DNA from: Apiosordaria backusii
Taxonomy: Eukaryota > Ascomycota > Sordariomycetes > Sordariales > Lasiosphaeriaceae
Length of the DNA: 64,000 nt
Assembly (NCBI GenBank): GCA_030549205.1
Contig: JAUKTV010000003.1
Span: 682,001-746,000 of the forward strand
Direction of reading: 5' to 3'
In this document: in pieces, positions 11,010-20,787 of the stretch
How the letters are laid out: each line of letters starts with the position of its first letter
Numbering within the stretch: the first letter of the stretch is position 1
Translations under genes and position numbers: made by a program
Notes under the pieces: generated by a model
Told to the model about the DNA's origin: nothing
Seen by the model: the letters and a program-made list of their open reading frames with translations, nothing else
The model's database searches: none

Positions 11010-11608
11010 GATTCCATTGGCGGTGAAGGTGTAAGAGACTGAGCAGCTGAGCTTCTTGAGTGGAGGGGATGCACACTTGGCTTTGGGCATGGCATTGGGA
11101 CATGAGGTTCAGACACTTTGCTGAGACGGAAGACCCTGGTGTAACTGGAGGGGATTCAAATGGAGGTGCTTTGCTGTGGTCAGAAAGCTACAACAACTGC
11201 AACACAACCGGAAGAAACGAAGGAGAAGAACAAAAACTAAAGATGAAGGAGAAATTGAAGAGATGAAGAGGATGCAGATAGTCCGATAAGAATGCACATA
11301 AACAACAAGCTTTTGACTTTGCAACATTCTTCTTCTCTTTCGGGGGTTCTGCTCTGTGTATGTAATTATCTTACGATGAGAATTACGGTTGGTAAGATAG
11401 CGAGCATCAGTAATAGGGGAAAAGCGCTGGTTAGGTAGTGTATAAAAAATGAATTCTCGTGCAACAACACCTATATGCCAGTGTGCGAGTCACACTTAGT
11501 TAAATCAGCAGGGGCAGTGAGAAAGAATAAGAGCTGGGAAAGGATGAGTAACGGGCGAAGGCGAGAAAACATCAAGAGCAACAACGGGGGACAAAAGATA
11601 TGAGGATT
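11010..11608. other. Intergenic, no gene seen
   Basis: This holds the presumed AMA1 3' UTR and flank of a tRNA. A T4 tract just beyond the tRNA 3' end, read on the minus strand near 11593-11596, is a plausible Pol III terminator. Confidence 0.5.
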
Positions 11609-11712
11609 GCCCAATAACAGGATTGAACTGTTGACCTTCGCATGGACCGGATATTACTTCGTAAAGAGAGTGAATATTAGTACGACGCTCTAACCAGCTG
11701 AGCTAATCGGGC
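11609..11712 (-). tRNA. tRNA-Ile (AAU), 31-nt intron
   Basis: On the minus strand the cloverleaf closes fully: acceptor GCCCGAT/ATTGGGC, D-arm GCTC/GAGC, anticodon stem TCGTA/TGCGA, T-arm AACAG-TTCAATC-CTGTT. The anticodon loop is CTAATA plus A38, anticodon AAU. A 31-nt intron follows position 37 and can fold as a bulged hairpin. The mature length is 73 nt. Its exons match the second tRNA-Ile at 59.2 kb, but the introns do not. Confidence 0.93.
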
Positions 11713-12216
11713 TTTTTTTTTTTTCGTTTGGTGATGGTCTTGTGGTTGGGAGGGATAGCCTATCATGGTTGAGTCAGTTTGTGTGGGTTTGCTGGTGGAG
11801 GTGAGGGTTGATGCGGATGTGGATGTGGATGTGGTGGAGAGACGAGTGAGGGTGGAGATGGTGGCTTGCATGGTTAAGGGTAGTTCGATAAACATGTGAG
11901 AGCTCGCAGTCTTGATAAGAGGGTATGATCAACCATAGCAACGAAGATGTGTATATTGCGAAAGTGAGAAAGCTGATGGGCAATGCAGCAAAAAAAAGCA
12001 AAGAAAACAAGAAACTTGACTTCGATGTATAATAACGTCGCAGCAGAACTCTGTAGAGAGAAAAACAAAACCTGTATGGCCTCCCAACTGCAAGCAAGCT
12101 GATATGATACCCTTGCCTTGCCTTGCTCTCCTGCAACTCCATAAACTCCATGTAAACGCCTTGAAAATGAGACCCTTCCTTCCCTCTCTTCTTTGCTCCG
12201 TGCCGCTGGAAAGGGA
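11713..12216. other. Intergenic with T12 tract
   Basis: A run of 12 T on the + strand (11713-11724) abuts the tRNA 5' end. A short GATGTG-type repeat follows near 11812-11835. The rest is probably the SYN8 3' UTR. No gene seen. Confidence 0.45.
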
Positions 12217-13115
12217 TTACTTCAAAATAACAATCAACAGCACCAACACAATAATCAGCACCACAATCGCCGTCATCTGCCTCCCCTCCCCTGACTCCGC
12301 CGCCCCCCTCGCCAACCTCCCCACCTGCCTCCTCGCCCTGTTGAGGGTACTCGCATGCCGATCCGCCACCCGTTCGCTCTCGTCCAGTATCAGGACTTGC
12401 TCGTCTAGCTCATTGCCAATTTGCATCGACAGCTCCCTTTGCCGGCTGATGCTCAGACCTAGCGCATCGAGCTGGGCGTCTTGTTCTTCGAGGATTTGGC
12501 GGTGGTAGGCGTGGATTTGGGTGTTGGATAAATTTTCGGCTTCGTTGCGGTAGCCGGCCGAGTCGTCGTCTTCTACTTCGTCGCGGTAGGGTTGGTTTTG
12601 AGAGGCAAAAAGGGAGGAGCGTTGGGCTTCGAGGTCGACGTCGTGGTCGGTGAAGCGGACGTTTTTCTTTTGGGTGGTCGGGGGATGGGAAGAGGTGGAG
12701 GATTGGGCGTGGGCGAAATCTTCGGCTAGGGAGGGGTCGTTGGGGTGGGTGAGGGTTGATGTTGTGGCGGCGGTGGGGAAGCCGTGGAATTGGGTGGTGA
12801 GGTCGGTTTGTTGTTTTTTGAGGGAGGTGAGGGTTGTTAGGAGGGAGGAGGCTTTACTGGGGTGATGTTAGTAAGTTGGGGGAGGTTTTGGGGGGGAAGA
12901 GGGAGGTGGTGGGCGTACGCTTCCTCGCCTGCTTCTTGTAGACGTTGTTGCTCCTTTTCTAGGGCCTCTATGCCGTCGCGGAATTGGTCGAGGGAGCGGG
13001 AGATGTGGCCATCTTGGGTATCGTTTGGAAGGTTCAGATTCTTTGCGCGCTGGCGCTCGAGGAGGGAGAGCTTGATGTGGTCGGCGAGGAGGAGGAGGGC
13101 ATTGGGGTTGGACAT
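12217..13115 (-). CDS. SYN8: Qc-SNARE, syntaxin-8-like
   Basis: Exons are 13115-12919 and 12856-12217 (62-nt intron), giving 278 aa. The N-terminal part is helical (DHIKLSLLERQRAKNL). The C-terminus has a SNARE coiled coil, LGLSISRQRELSMQIGNELD onward, with a central Gln in DEQVLILDE consistent with the zero-layer Q of Qc-SNAREs, followed directly by a tail anchor (AIVVLIIVLVLLIVILK) and the stop. Tail-anchored topology and the spacing fit endosomal Syn8/syntaxin-8, which forms Q-SNARE bundles in endosome-vacuole fusion. Other small Qc-SNAREs such as Tlg1 are the alternative. Just upstream of the SNARE motif is a linker with an acidic patch (RDEVEDDDSAGYR). Confidence 0.85.
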
Positions 13116-13728
13116 TGTGTCGCTTTGTAATGGGGATGGTAGTTATCCTGCGCCTGCGCCGAGTACCAAACCGAAAGCAAGAGCTGGGAAGGAAAAGTAA
13201 ATAGCAGAAAGCACCAATAGCGGTGATGCGCAAGCCAGTGTCTTGGTGTGGTGTTGTTGTGGGTGTTTCAGTTGGCCAGTGACAGGGACAAGTTGTTGTC
13301 GGTTGAACCGAATGGGCTGGGCCGCTTGGCGCATTACGTAGGACCGCCCCACCAGTCTTCAAGGTCCGCGACTTCGTGGGCTACAGGCAGCATCACCACG
13401 GCCTGGTGTTCTAATTTTTGCAGTTTAAGCGATCCATATTTTCTTAACTATCCAGAATGGGTGCATCAAGAGTATTTATTCATCCTCTCAGCTATCAAAC
13501 AAGGCTCCTGTTCGAACTGTCTTCGTGGCTTGTGTTGTCACCAACTGGCAGCACCTGGGTTCGATGATGGCCCGTGCGCCAATCGAGTGTGGGACAAGAT
13601 TCTCCCAAACCGCCAGGTTCTGGACTGGTGAAATTGTCCTTCGTACAAAATAATCGCTACAAAATAACACAACCATTGCCGTCGCATCAACACTCTTTCT
13701 TGTAGCGCTGCCTCGTATAAGCCACAGC
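13116..13728. promoter_or_regulatory. Divergent intergenic region SYN8/DUF3716
   Basis: This is the shared upstream region of two divergent genes. No gene and no recognisable binding-site cluster were found. Confidence 0.45.
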
Positions 13729-14818
13729 ATGATGGACCTTGATGGCCAATTGACCATTGTCAATCCAGACACTCAATTCCAACAACCAACGTCACCACCA
13801 CAACTCGATCAGAACCAAGATGGATCAGAAGCAGCCGCAAACACAACCACGACTAGCACCCCTAACCCGGATGCCTCAACACCAGAACTCCCAGCTGCCT
13901 TCCCCAAGCGGCGCCGCGGCCGTCCACCCGGGCGTCCCAACGTGTCAACGCGTGAAACAGAATTCAAGGACCATCCTCTAGTCAAAATCTGGAACGCAGC
14001 CTGCGCAAATCCCAAGAATCCCATCGTTGCCATAGCCATCGCCATCCGCGATGCCCTTTCAGAGACTTCTCTGAAGCACGAGAATCAGCGGAAGATATTC
14101 CGTCTGCCTAGCCATGAGTACATATACTTTGTCCAGGGTTGGATCACGGCCCGCCACATTGCTGCTCAGCGGCCCAGTTACGTCAACGGGCTTCTCATTC
14201 ACTCTCGCGGCCAGGACGCGCCGGTATCCTGCAATACATGTGCTGAGCGCCGCTCGAAGCACTCTTTGGGTCCGTTTCTGGAGTGCCGAGTACTGCCAGA
14301 ATTCTTCCATGGCAGCTGTTCCAACTGCAAGTGGTTTGACAATACCTCCAATTGTTCGCTGTATAGGGGACCAAAGCCAAACAGGAAGAGGAAGGCCAAG
14401 GACGATCAGCCTGCTTTGGAGGTTCATGAGGATGGCGAGACTGGTAGTGGGGAGGCGAATCAGATGGATCAGATGGTTGAAACTCAACAGCACCAGCAAC
14501 CGCAGGCAAGAGAGCCGAGTAGTGAGCACATACACCCTCAGCTTCTGAGCACAGGACCAGACATGCACACTGGTTATCCAGTTCAGGGGCATGACATGGA
14601 CCAGCAGATGAGTGATTCTCAGTTTGCTTTGCCGGAGGAAGTACATGGGTCCTCTGGGAGCGGTGATGCTGAAGGAGATGGAGAGGGAAGTGGCAGTGGA
14701 GATGGGGACTCAGAGTGAGTATGGTCCCACACAAATGTGATACCAGTTGCTGACTATGATTCTTGGTAGCGATGTTGACATACGCGTATCTCGTAGCTTG
14801 GGTGCATTTGTTCAGTAG
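13729..14818 (+). CDS. DUF3716-type Cys-rich protein with an AT-hook-like motif
   Basis: The proposed model is two exons, 13729-14714 and 14770-14818. The first ATG codes MMDLDGQLT. An AT-hook-like basic motif, KRRRGRPPGRP (about residue 60), is followed by a helical block and a Cys-rich module (CNTCAERRSKHSLGPFLEC, then GSCSNCKWFDNTSNCSLY) that matches the fungal DUF3716 pattern. The C-terminus is Gln-rich and then Gly/Ser/Asp-rich. The exon-1 frame could end at TGA 14716-14718, but that stop overlaps a strong donor (GTGAGT, 14715), and a branch point (GCTGACTA) plus acceptor at 14769 add DDVDIRVSRSLGAFVQ. A nuclear DNA-binding role is suggested by the AT-hook only; the function of DUF3716 is unknown. 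Confidence 0.72.
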
Positions 14819-15549
14819 GGCTGAGCATCCGACAGTAAGCTGCGGTGATTTTCTAGCTTCGAGCATGGTGTATAAGTATTTTTAGTTTTGATATCTGAGG
14901 GATGGGTAACAGCGGGTGAACTATTTTCAGCTTCATTTTTTAGATTAACGTAGTAGCAAAATTTGAGAAAAGTATCGACAGACCAAAACAGAAAACTGCT
15001 GAAGAAAAGATAACCAAAAAGAGGATGTATCGAAATCGGCTCAAACAGGGAGCTTCAGGGACCTATTGTCAGCCTAACAATCTTGCAGCCAGGGTCATCT
15101 TTATAGGTCCTTACCACTTGACCAAACAAGCTGGAAGTGGGTAGGTAATTTCGATATTGGCTGCTCCTTCCTCGGTGCATTTGAAGGTACCGCATTGGGG
15201 AGCTTCTGTTGGGAAGACGCCGATTTGCTCCCCACCCTTGATCTTCAATCAAACTGACATCCCCTTTCTCACTTACTATCATCATCAGTCAGGCTCATGT
15301 CACTATTGTTCTACACCTCACGAATGTCGAATCATCTCATCAGCCGTTCACTACAAATTCCATCGACCAATGGTTTGGCCAGCGGCACAGACATGATCTC
15401 TTGTGGTCTAGGCCTCGGGCGACCTGGTTGGGCGGTTCCTCCTATCAGATCACCTCAGCCTCAGTCACACCCTTACGATCTCCGATTGATCCAACCTTGC
15501 GCTCATCAACCATGGTCACCATACACATCGTTTTCAAATCCATCTCATT
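14819..15549. other. Intergenic, no gene seen
   Basis: This is a 0.73-kb gap, AT-rich in the first 200 bp. Short open frames near 15157-15540 show no family resemblance and look like the 5' UTR or promoter of the next gene. Confidence 0.45.
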
Positions 15550-17748
15550 ATGAGTTCAGAGAACACGGAAGAAACAACAATAGGCATTGCAGCTCTCGTA
15601 GCCGCGGTCACTGCCCTCCTTTTCGCCATAGTCCAGACCTTTGCTGCCCGCGCCCAGTATATTTCAGTGAGCAGCCGATGCAGCAGACGTGTGACGGGCG
15701 TGTTCAACCTCACAGCCGGTTTTTGGTTTCATCTATCCTCGCTGTCATGGAACCCTCAATATCGGATGCCGGTGCTCACCATGCCGGGCTTGCGCTCCGA
15801 GTCAGCGGTCACCATGGAAAATAACCCATCAAAAGCCGAGTTCAAACCAGGGAAGAACTACGATAAGAAAAAAAATGGATATCTCGACTATGGGGTCGTA
15901 AGAGTGACAGCAGGCAGCAATGACTCCAAGATTCACAAAGAAGTCAGCATTTTGCCAACAGCCTTCCTCAGCATCCTTGCAGCAGCCTGGACACCGATTG
16001 GCCTCGCTCTGTCCACGCTCACCACCGTGTTTTGTTTTCCACCAGCGTTTGTGTGCAGTTGCATGTGTACAGGCTGCTGTACCATAGGACACCCATACGG
16101 GGAGGGTGATAATGAACAAGATGATTTCCCTTGGCGCCGTTCAAAACGTGCTAGGGATATCTGCCTTGACATGCTCAAGCCTCTCACCTTCGCTTGGAAA
16201 TGGGCCATCAGATACAAGTCTGACACGGCTGTATCGAGCCATGGGAGCTCACCCGGCCTTGAAGCTGCAGCATGGTCCCAATTTCTCGTCAACTACCAGG
16301 CTATCTGGTGGGGATATGCCAATTTCCGTTGGGAGTGGCGGCTGGCAACTATGATTCCCTCAGATATTTACGGTGCAACCATCGAAACCACCATGGCTGA
16401 TGTACGACTGTTGGCAGCCCTGTCAGGCATGTCATACTCAAGTTCACCGGGTGTGATAGCACGTACGAAATGTGGGGAGATGCTCACGCGGTCTCAACAC
16501 ATGACGCTCGGGACAGTGGTGTACTATCGTTCAGGAAGAGAGAATATTGCCCCAAAGATCACAATGAAGGTCCCATCCAAGAACTCCAGATGGTTACAGT
16601 GTCAGCTCGAGGTCCAGCACCATCTCAAAAAGTCCCAGTTATTGGCAGTTTCGAGTGAGGGTAAACGTCACAAAATCACGACACTGCTGTCTAGACCACG
16701 GACAGAATACGACGCCCAAATCGATCTATCTCTCGGCAATCTCAGCTCCATGTTCGACACAGAAACTTTCCGAGCTCTGTCAAACGGCCTCCATGCCACA
16801 GATTCGGGATGGAAAACCGAAACCGTCCGTATCTTTCTCGGCCCTCTAGGTCAGGGGCTGGCCTCCTGCTCTTGCTTAGCCTGTTGCACGGACTGGATAC
16901 TCTCCCATCCTCGCTATGAGCTCAAATTCAGTGGTGACCAAATCACCAGCAGCAACCAACCAGCTACGATTTTTACCAACAATTACCACATCACCACCCT
17001 CTTCACCTACCCCTCCGTTCATAATCACTCAGCTGGCCCACCACCAGCGTTATCTCTCCAAGCAGAGCTGAAAACCTACGCACCCGTCACCTCTGGCTTC
17101 CAACCCCGCCACGAAGAACTGACCTCGTCCCACTGGAGCCTGAAGCCAGGAGCAAAAGTACAAAAGCAAAGTAAGATTATTGGCCCTATCGGGTGCTATC
17201 TCACAGCGTCAAATCAAACCGGGAGGGCGTATCTACGTGGGGACCTAGCCCCGGAATTTGAGGTCCAAACAAGGAGAGTTTGTGTTGATTTCACCAATCA
17301 GCTATGTAGCGACGTATGCAAATGTCCTGGTGGGGGTGTAGCCATCGCCAGACTCTCCCGTGTTACCGGCACCGAGAAGCCCTCTTTTGAGCAATCGTTG
17401 GCTATCGCAGCAATCAACAACAATTTCCTCTCCAAAGTTGACAAGGCGGTGTTGGAAAAAGCAGCGAAGGAATTAGCGGGGTGGGTTTGCCAGCAGGATC
17501 AGCAAGATCAGAAGCTACGAAAGGAGGTTACGATGTGTCTCGGACGGGCTTGGAATCACGAGATTGGACAGGGGGAGCAGGTGGAGGTTTGTGAGGGGAA
17601 TTTGGACATGGTGAAGGTTGTGATGGCGAGTACGGAACAGATGTTGAGAGGGGTGAGGAGGGGGATTGGGATGGGGGATATGTGGACTGGAGATGGGGAG
17701 GGGGTGGTTTGGGAGGATGATTTTGGGGGGGTTGTTTTGGGGGCTTGA
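15550..17748 (+). CDS. Uncharacterised fungal membrane protein
   Basis: This is a single-exon gene of 732 aa that I do not recognise. There is a hydrophobic N-terminal segment at about residues 11-31 (IGIAALVAAVTALLFAIVQTF) and a second at about 135-168 (ILPTAFLSILAAAWTPIG onward), followed at once by a Cys cluster (CSCMCTGCC, about 169-177). The large C-terminal part lacks obvious repeats but has an isolated CSCLACC motif and an acidic Gly/Asp-rich tail. Trp-rich blocks such as WWGYANFRWEWRL suggest a folded core. Because both hydrophobic stretches are in the first quarter, the bulk of the protein probably sits on one side of a membrane. The first in-frame ATG was chosen. Confidence 0.65.
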   Translation: MSSENTEETTIGIAALVAAVTALLFAIVQTFAARAQYISVSSRCSRRVTGVFNLTAGFWFHLSSLSWNPQYRMPVLTMPGLRSESAVTMENNPSKAEFKPGKNYDKKKNGYLDYGVVRVTAGSNDSKIHKEVSILPTAFLSILAAAWTPIGLALSTLTTVFCFPPAFVCSCMCTGCCTIGHPYGEGDNEQDDFPWRRSKRARDICLDMLKPLTFAWKWAIRYKSDTAVSSHGSSPGLEAAAWSQFLVNYQAIWWGYANFRWEWRLATMIPSDIYGATIETTMADVRLLAALSGMSYSSSPGVIARTKCGEMLTRSQHMTLGTVVYYRSGRENIAPKITMKVPSKNSRWLQCQLEVQHHLKKSQLLAVSSEGKRHKITTLLSRPRTEYDAQIDLSLGNLSSMFDTETFRALSNGLHATDSGWKTETVRIFLGPLGQGLASCSCLACCTDWILSHPRYELKFSGDQITSSNQPATIFTNNYHITTLFTYPSVHNHSAGPPPALSLQAELKTYAPVTSGFQPRHEELTSSHWSLKPGAKVQKQSKIIGPIGCYLTASNQTGRAYLRGDLAPEFEVQTRRVCVDFTNQLCSDVCKCPGGGVAIARLSRVTGTEKPSFEQSLAIAAINNNFLSKVDKAVLEKAAKELAGWVCQQDQQDQKLRKEVTMCLGRAWNHEIGQGEQVEVCEGNLDMVKVVMASTEQMLRGVRRGIGMGDMWTGDGEGVVWEDDFGGVVLGA

Positions 17749-19245
17749 TTTTGGGTCATTGGTATCATGGTTGAATGGGGACGGAAATCACCCTGGAGCA
17801 CTCACATAATGACAACTCAACGGAGACTGGTATTTAGGAAAGTTATTGAATCATAATTTTTGGCATACGGCTGAAGACATAGGGCGTGGGCTGACGCAGC
17901 AGCCTTAGTACGATTTATGAGTAGGTAAGGAGCATTCACCACGCCCAAATAATCCACCAGACCCCCATTGGCGGCTCAGCAACCGTCACGTATAAGTGGG
18001 GAATTCGTCGACCCGATTGTCTCTGGTTAGGGGACGCGTGGCGCAGTGGTATAAGGCGTTGCCTACGCGTTAGGTATGCTCCCTTGAAGAGGTTATCATA
18101 TAGCGGACATTGCCCTCCTTAATGACGCCTATCTGTGAGGTCGAATTGCGAGCCATTCCTTGGCTTAAGTTCAGCTTCATAAATACGCGAGATTGAGGAA
18201 GGCAATGTACGCTAAATGATACCATCTGGAAGGGTGTTCAACCTGGACCCGAGGATACCGAGACAACCTTTTGTTTTTGTCATCTTTTCAGTCCAAAGTT
18301 ATTGTTTGAGGTCGGGATTGAACACAGGTCGCGATCCTCCAAAGAATAGGAAGGAGCAACCACGGTATATGTATCAGTTCCAGCACACAGCTTCCAACAG
18401 AACAGCAGCCCCAGGGCCTTCCAAGGTTATCTATCGTGGCTAAGTGGTAAGCCTGCTTCCTGGGGGAAGATCTTCCCCCAGGGCTCATCGAGAGCTTCCT
18501 GTTCGATCCCCCGCCGCCGCGCAAAACCCTCGGGTTTTCGGCGCCGGCCACCTCCCCTCATCCACTGTGGAGGGGGTGGCCGGCGAGCTTTTTGCAACTT
18601 TTTGCCTTCTTTTCCCTCTCGGCTTTCTTCCTTCTTCTTTGTCACTGACAACAACATTAGTGCGGCTGCATTCGTCCGCACTCCTTCCCCGTGATAGGAT
18701 ATCGATCACGGAAATGTCGTCTCCGACTCCCGACTTTTCATCTCGAAGATGCAGGCATGAGGCGTTGACGATCATATTAATGATACGTACTCTTTCCCTT
18801 GAAGGAAGTAAATATGTGGCAGGGAACAGGTGTCAGCCACAATCTGACGCGGTCGAGTGAACATATGTCTGCGGGAATAGGATGGGTGATGTGGTAGTGG
18901 TCGGGCCTCGCGCTCAACTCCTGCAGGTACGCGCCATCCGAGATCCATTGCGACCACAGGTCAAAAGTATTGACAGCTCGCAGTCAGCACGGGAGTCGGA
19001 GCGGAGGAATTGCTTGTGTGAGGTTAGGTAAGCTAGCCCACGTCGCATACTCGTCATCTCAAAGGGTTTGGTCCGATGTTCTCAGGATTTCAAGGCCGTG
19101 GCGGAGATCGGACTTGTAGGACAAAATACAAATTGCTGCTGTCCCATTCGGCAAAATAGAACGGCAGCGACGGGACATATAATGGTTGCATCGCCCTCAC
19201 ATCATTGGCATTCCCCATCAGCAAACACATCGACAACAAACCATC
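17749..19245. other. 1.5-kb intergenic stretch with tRNA-like boxes
   Basis: No protein gene is supported. Two sequences match the Pol III A-box consensus (18039-18049 and 18437-18447). The second is followed by a B-box-like sequence and strong hairpins and is listed separately. The remainder presumably carries the kelch-gene promoter. Confidence 0.5.
18430..18602 (+). ncRNA. Candidate Pol III-transcribed structured RNA (not a normal tRNA)
   Basis: An A-box TGGCTAAGTGG (18437-18447) sits in a perfect D-arm-like hairpin. A B-box-like TGTTCGATCCC lies at 18500-18510. Between them is a perfect 24-bp palindrome (18459-18482) centred on AGATCT. Downstream a GC-rich hairpin (about 18540-18585, stem CGCCGGCCACC) is followed by two T5 tracts that could terminate Pol III. 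The T-stem and acceptor stem do not pair, so this is not a functional tRNA. It may be a tRNA-derived relic or a novel small RNA. Confidence 0.25.
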
Positions 19246-20301
19246 ATGAACCTCCCCACGCTCCTTTCCACCCTTCTGTTCGCAACTACCACCCTCTCCT
19301 TACCCAACAAAAAACCCAACCCCAAAGGAAAATGGCAAACCCTCCCCTCCATCTCGAACTTCCCCCGCCAGGAACACGTCACCCTCGCTCTGTCCCCCTC
19401 CTCTCTCGCGATATTCGGGGGCATCCTCCCGACCAATGACTCCTCCTCTCCAATCCCATATTTGACCACCAACCTCCTGCAGATCTACTCCCTCACCAAC
19501 CAAACCTGGACTTTCGGCGCCCCCGCCCCAGTGGCGCTCAACCACCCGAATGCAGCAGTCGTAAACGGGAAAATTTACCTCCTTGGCGGGCTAGGAGAAC
19601 TCGACAACTGGGCTTGGCGACCATCCCCTTTATCGTTTGTTTACGACCCTGCTACCAATAACTGGAGTGATTTGCCTCCTGTCCCTGCGAATGAAACTCC
19701 CAGGGGAAGTGCAGCTATGGGTGTGCATAATGGGGTGATTTACCTTGCCGGAGGGCTGACGTTGTTGCCTTTGGTACCGGGACTAGGACCGCAGCAGACG
19801 ACGGATGTTGTTTCTGCTTTTGATACGAAAACTAATACCTGGGTGACGCTGCCGGAAAAGGCGAGGAGACTGCCAGAGGGGAGGGATCACGCTGGGGGTG
19901 CGGTTTACAAGGATAAATTTTATGTGTTGGGGGGTAGGAGGAATGGACAGGATAATGTGAAGGATACTGTTTTTGAGTTGGATTTGGGGAGGCTGAGCAA
20001 AGGGTGGGTGCTGAAGAAGGGACGGATGCCTACGCCCAGGGGGGGACTGGCGGCTGCGAGAGTGGGGGGGAAGGTGTACACGCTGGGAGGGGAGGGGAAT
20101 AAAGTGAATGGGACGGAGGGGGTTTTCCCGCAGGTGGAGGTGTATGAGGTTCAGAGGGATAAGTGGGAGAGGTTGAGGGATATGGAGGTGCCGAGGCATG
20201 GGACGAGTGCGGTGGGGGTTGGAGGGGGGTTGTATGTTCCTGGAGGGGGGATCAAGCAAGGGGGGGCGCCGGTTGATAGGTTTGATGTTTTTTGGCCTTG
20301 A
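19246..20301 (+). CDS. Secreted kelch-repeat protein
   Basis: This is one exon of 351 aa from the ATG at 19246, chosen because it starts a signal peptide (MNLPTLLSTLLFATTTLSLP). An ATG 60 bp upstream would bury that signal. The body has kelch blades with the Gly-Gly and Tyr/Trp pattern: NGKIYLLGGLGELDNWAW, HNGVIYLAGG, YKDKFYVLGGRRNG, VGGKVYTLGGEGN and GGGLYVPGG, each followed by W-x(5-6) blocks such as NNWSDLPPV. It is predicted to be a beta-propeller acting outside the cell. No galactose-oxidase copper ligands were recognised, so an enzymatic role is not claimed. The 3' half has strongly G-biased codons, changing sharply from the C-rich 5' half. Confidence 0.8.
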   Translation: MNLPTLLSTLLFATTTLSLPNKKPNPKGKWQTLPSISNFPRQEHVTLALSPSSLAIFGGILPTNDSSSPIPYLTTNLLQIYSLTNQTWTFGAPAPVALNHPNAAVVNGKIYLLGGLGELDNWAWRPSPLSFVYDPATNNWSDLPPVPANETPRGSAAMGVHNGVIYLAGGLTLLPLVPGLGPQQTTDVVSAFDTKTNTWVTLPEKARRLPEGRDHAGGAVYKDKFYVLGGRRNGQDNVKDTVFELDLGRLSKGWVLKKGRMPTPRGGLAAARVGGKVYTLGGEGNKVNGTEGVFPQVEVYEVQRDKWERLRDMEVPRHGTSAVGVGGGLYVPGGGIKQGGAPVDRFDVFWP

Positions 20302-20580
20302 GGTGTGCAAAGAGGAAGGGGATAGTTTTGAGTTATCTGCGGGATACTTCGTGGTAGAAGCGGTTGCAGGAGCTAGCCGGCGCAGGCGACTCTGGTGCAA
20401 ATTTGGTCGTAAATTTCAGCAAGAGGCTGATTTTGCTACTGTAAAAAGGAAGATTTCTTGTCTGAGGTACTTGTGTTGAACTCAAATTCAGGGGCTACGG
20501 ACATCCGATGCGCCACCACAGATCACTGAGTCAAAAACCCCAACTCCGCTACCAAAACTGAACACAACAAATACCTCACC

Positions 20581-20678
20581 GGGTGACTAGTCTAGTGGTC
20601 AGGACGCTTCGTTGTGGTTATTCGCAAGAATATCACATACGATCCGAAGAAACCCCGGTTCGATTCCGGGGTCGCCCA
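20581..20678 (+). tRNA. tRNA-His (GUG), 26-nt intron
   Basis: Acceptor GGGTGAC/GTCGCCC, D-arm GTCT/GGAC, anticodon stem CTTCG/CGAAG and T-arm CCCCGG/CCGGGG all pair. The loop TTGTGG gives anticodon GUG. A 26-nt intron after position 37 folds as TATTC-GCAA-GAATA. A T4 terminator follows within 6 nt. The exons and about 11 bp of 5' flank (ATACCTCACC) are identical to the copy at 22955. Confidence 0.93.
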
Positions 20679-20787
20679 TATCTTTTGTCTTTTTCTACAC
20701 AAAAAACTCTCTTGACCCAACCCCTTATCTTCACCAGTCTTTCAGCCACGCCGTCATTATGTGCCTATCTAGGTAGGTAGTTGCTGT

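Noticed and set aside
18033..18145. tRNA with A box TGGCGCAGTGG at 18039-18049
   Set aside because: No matching acceptor stem and the B-box-like GGTCGAATT lacks a base; at most a tRNA relic.
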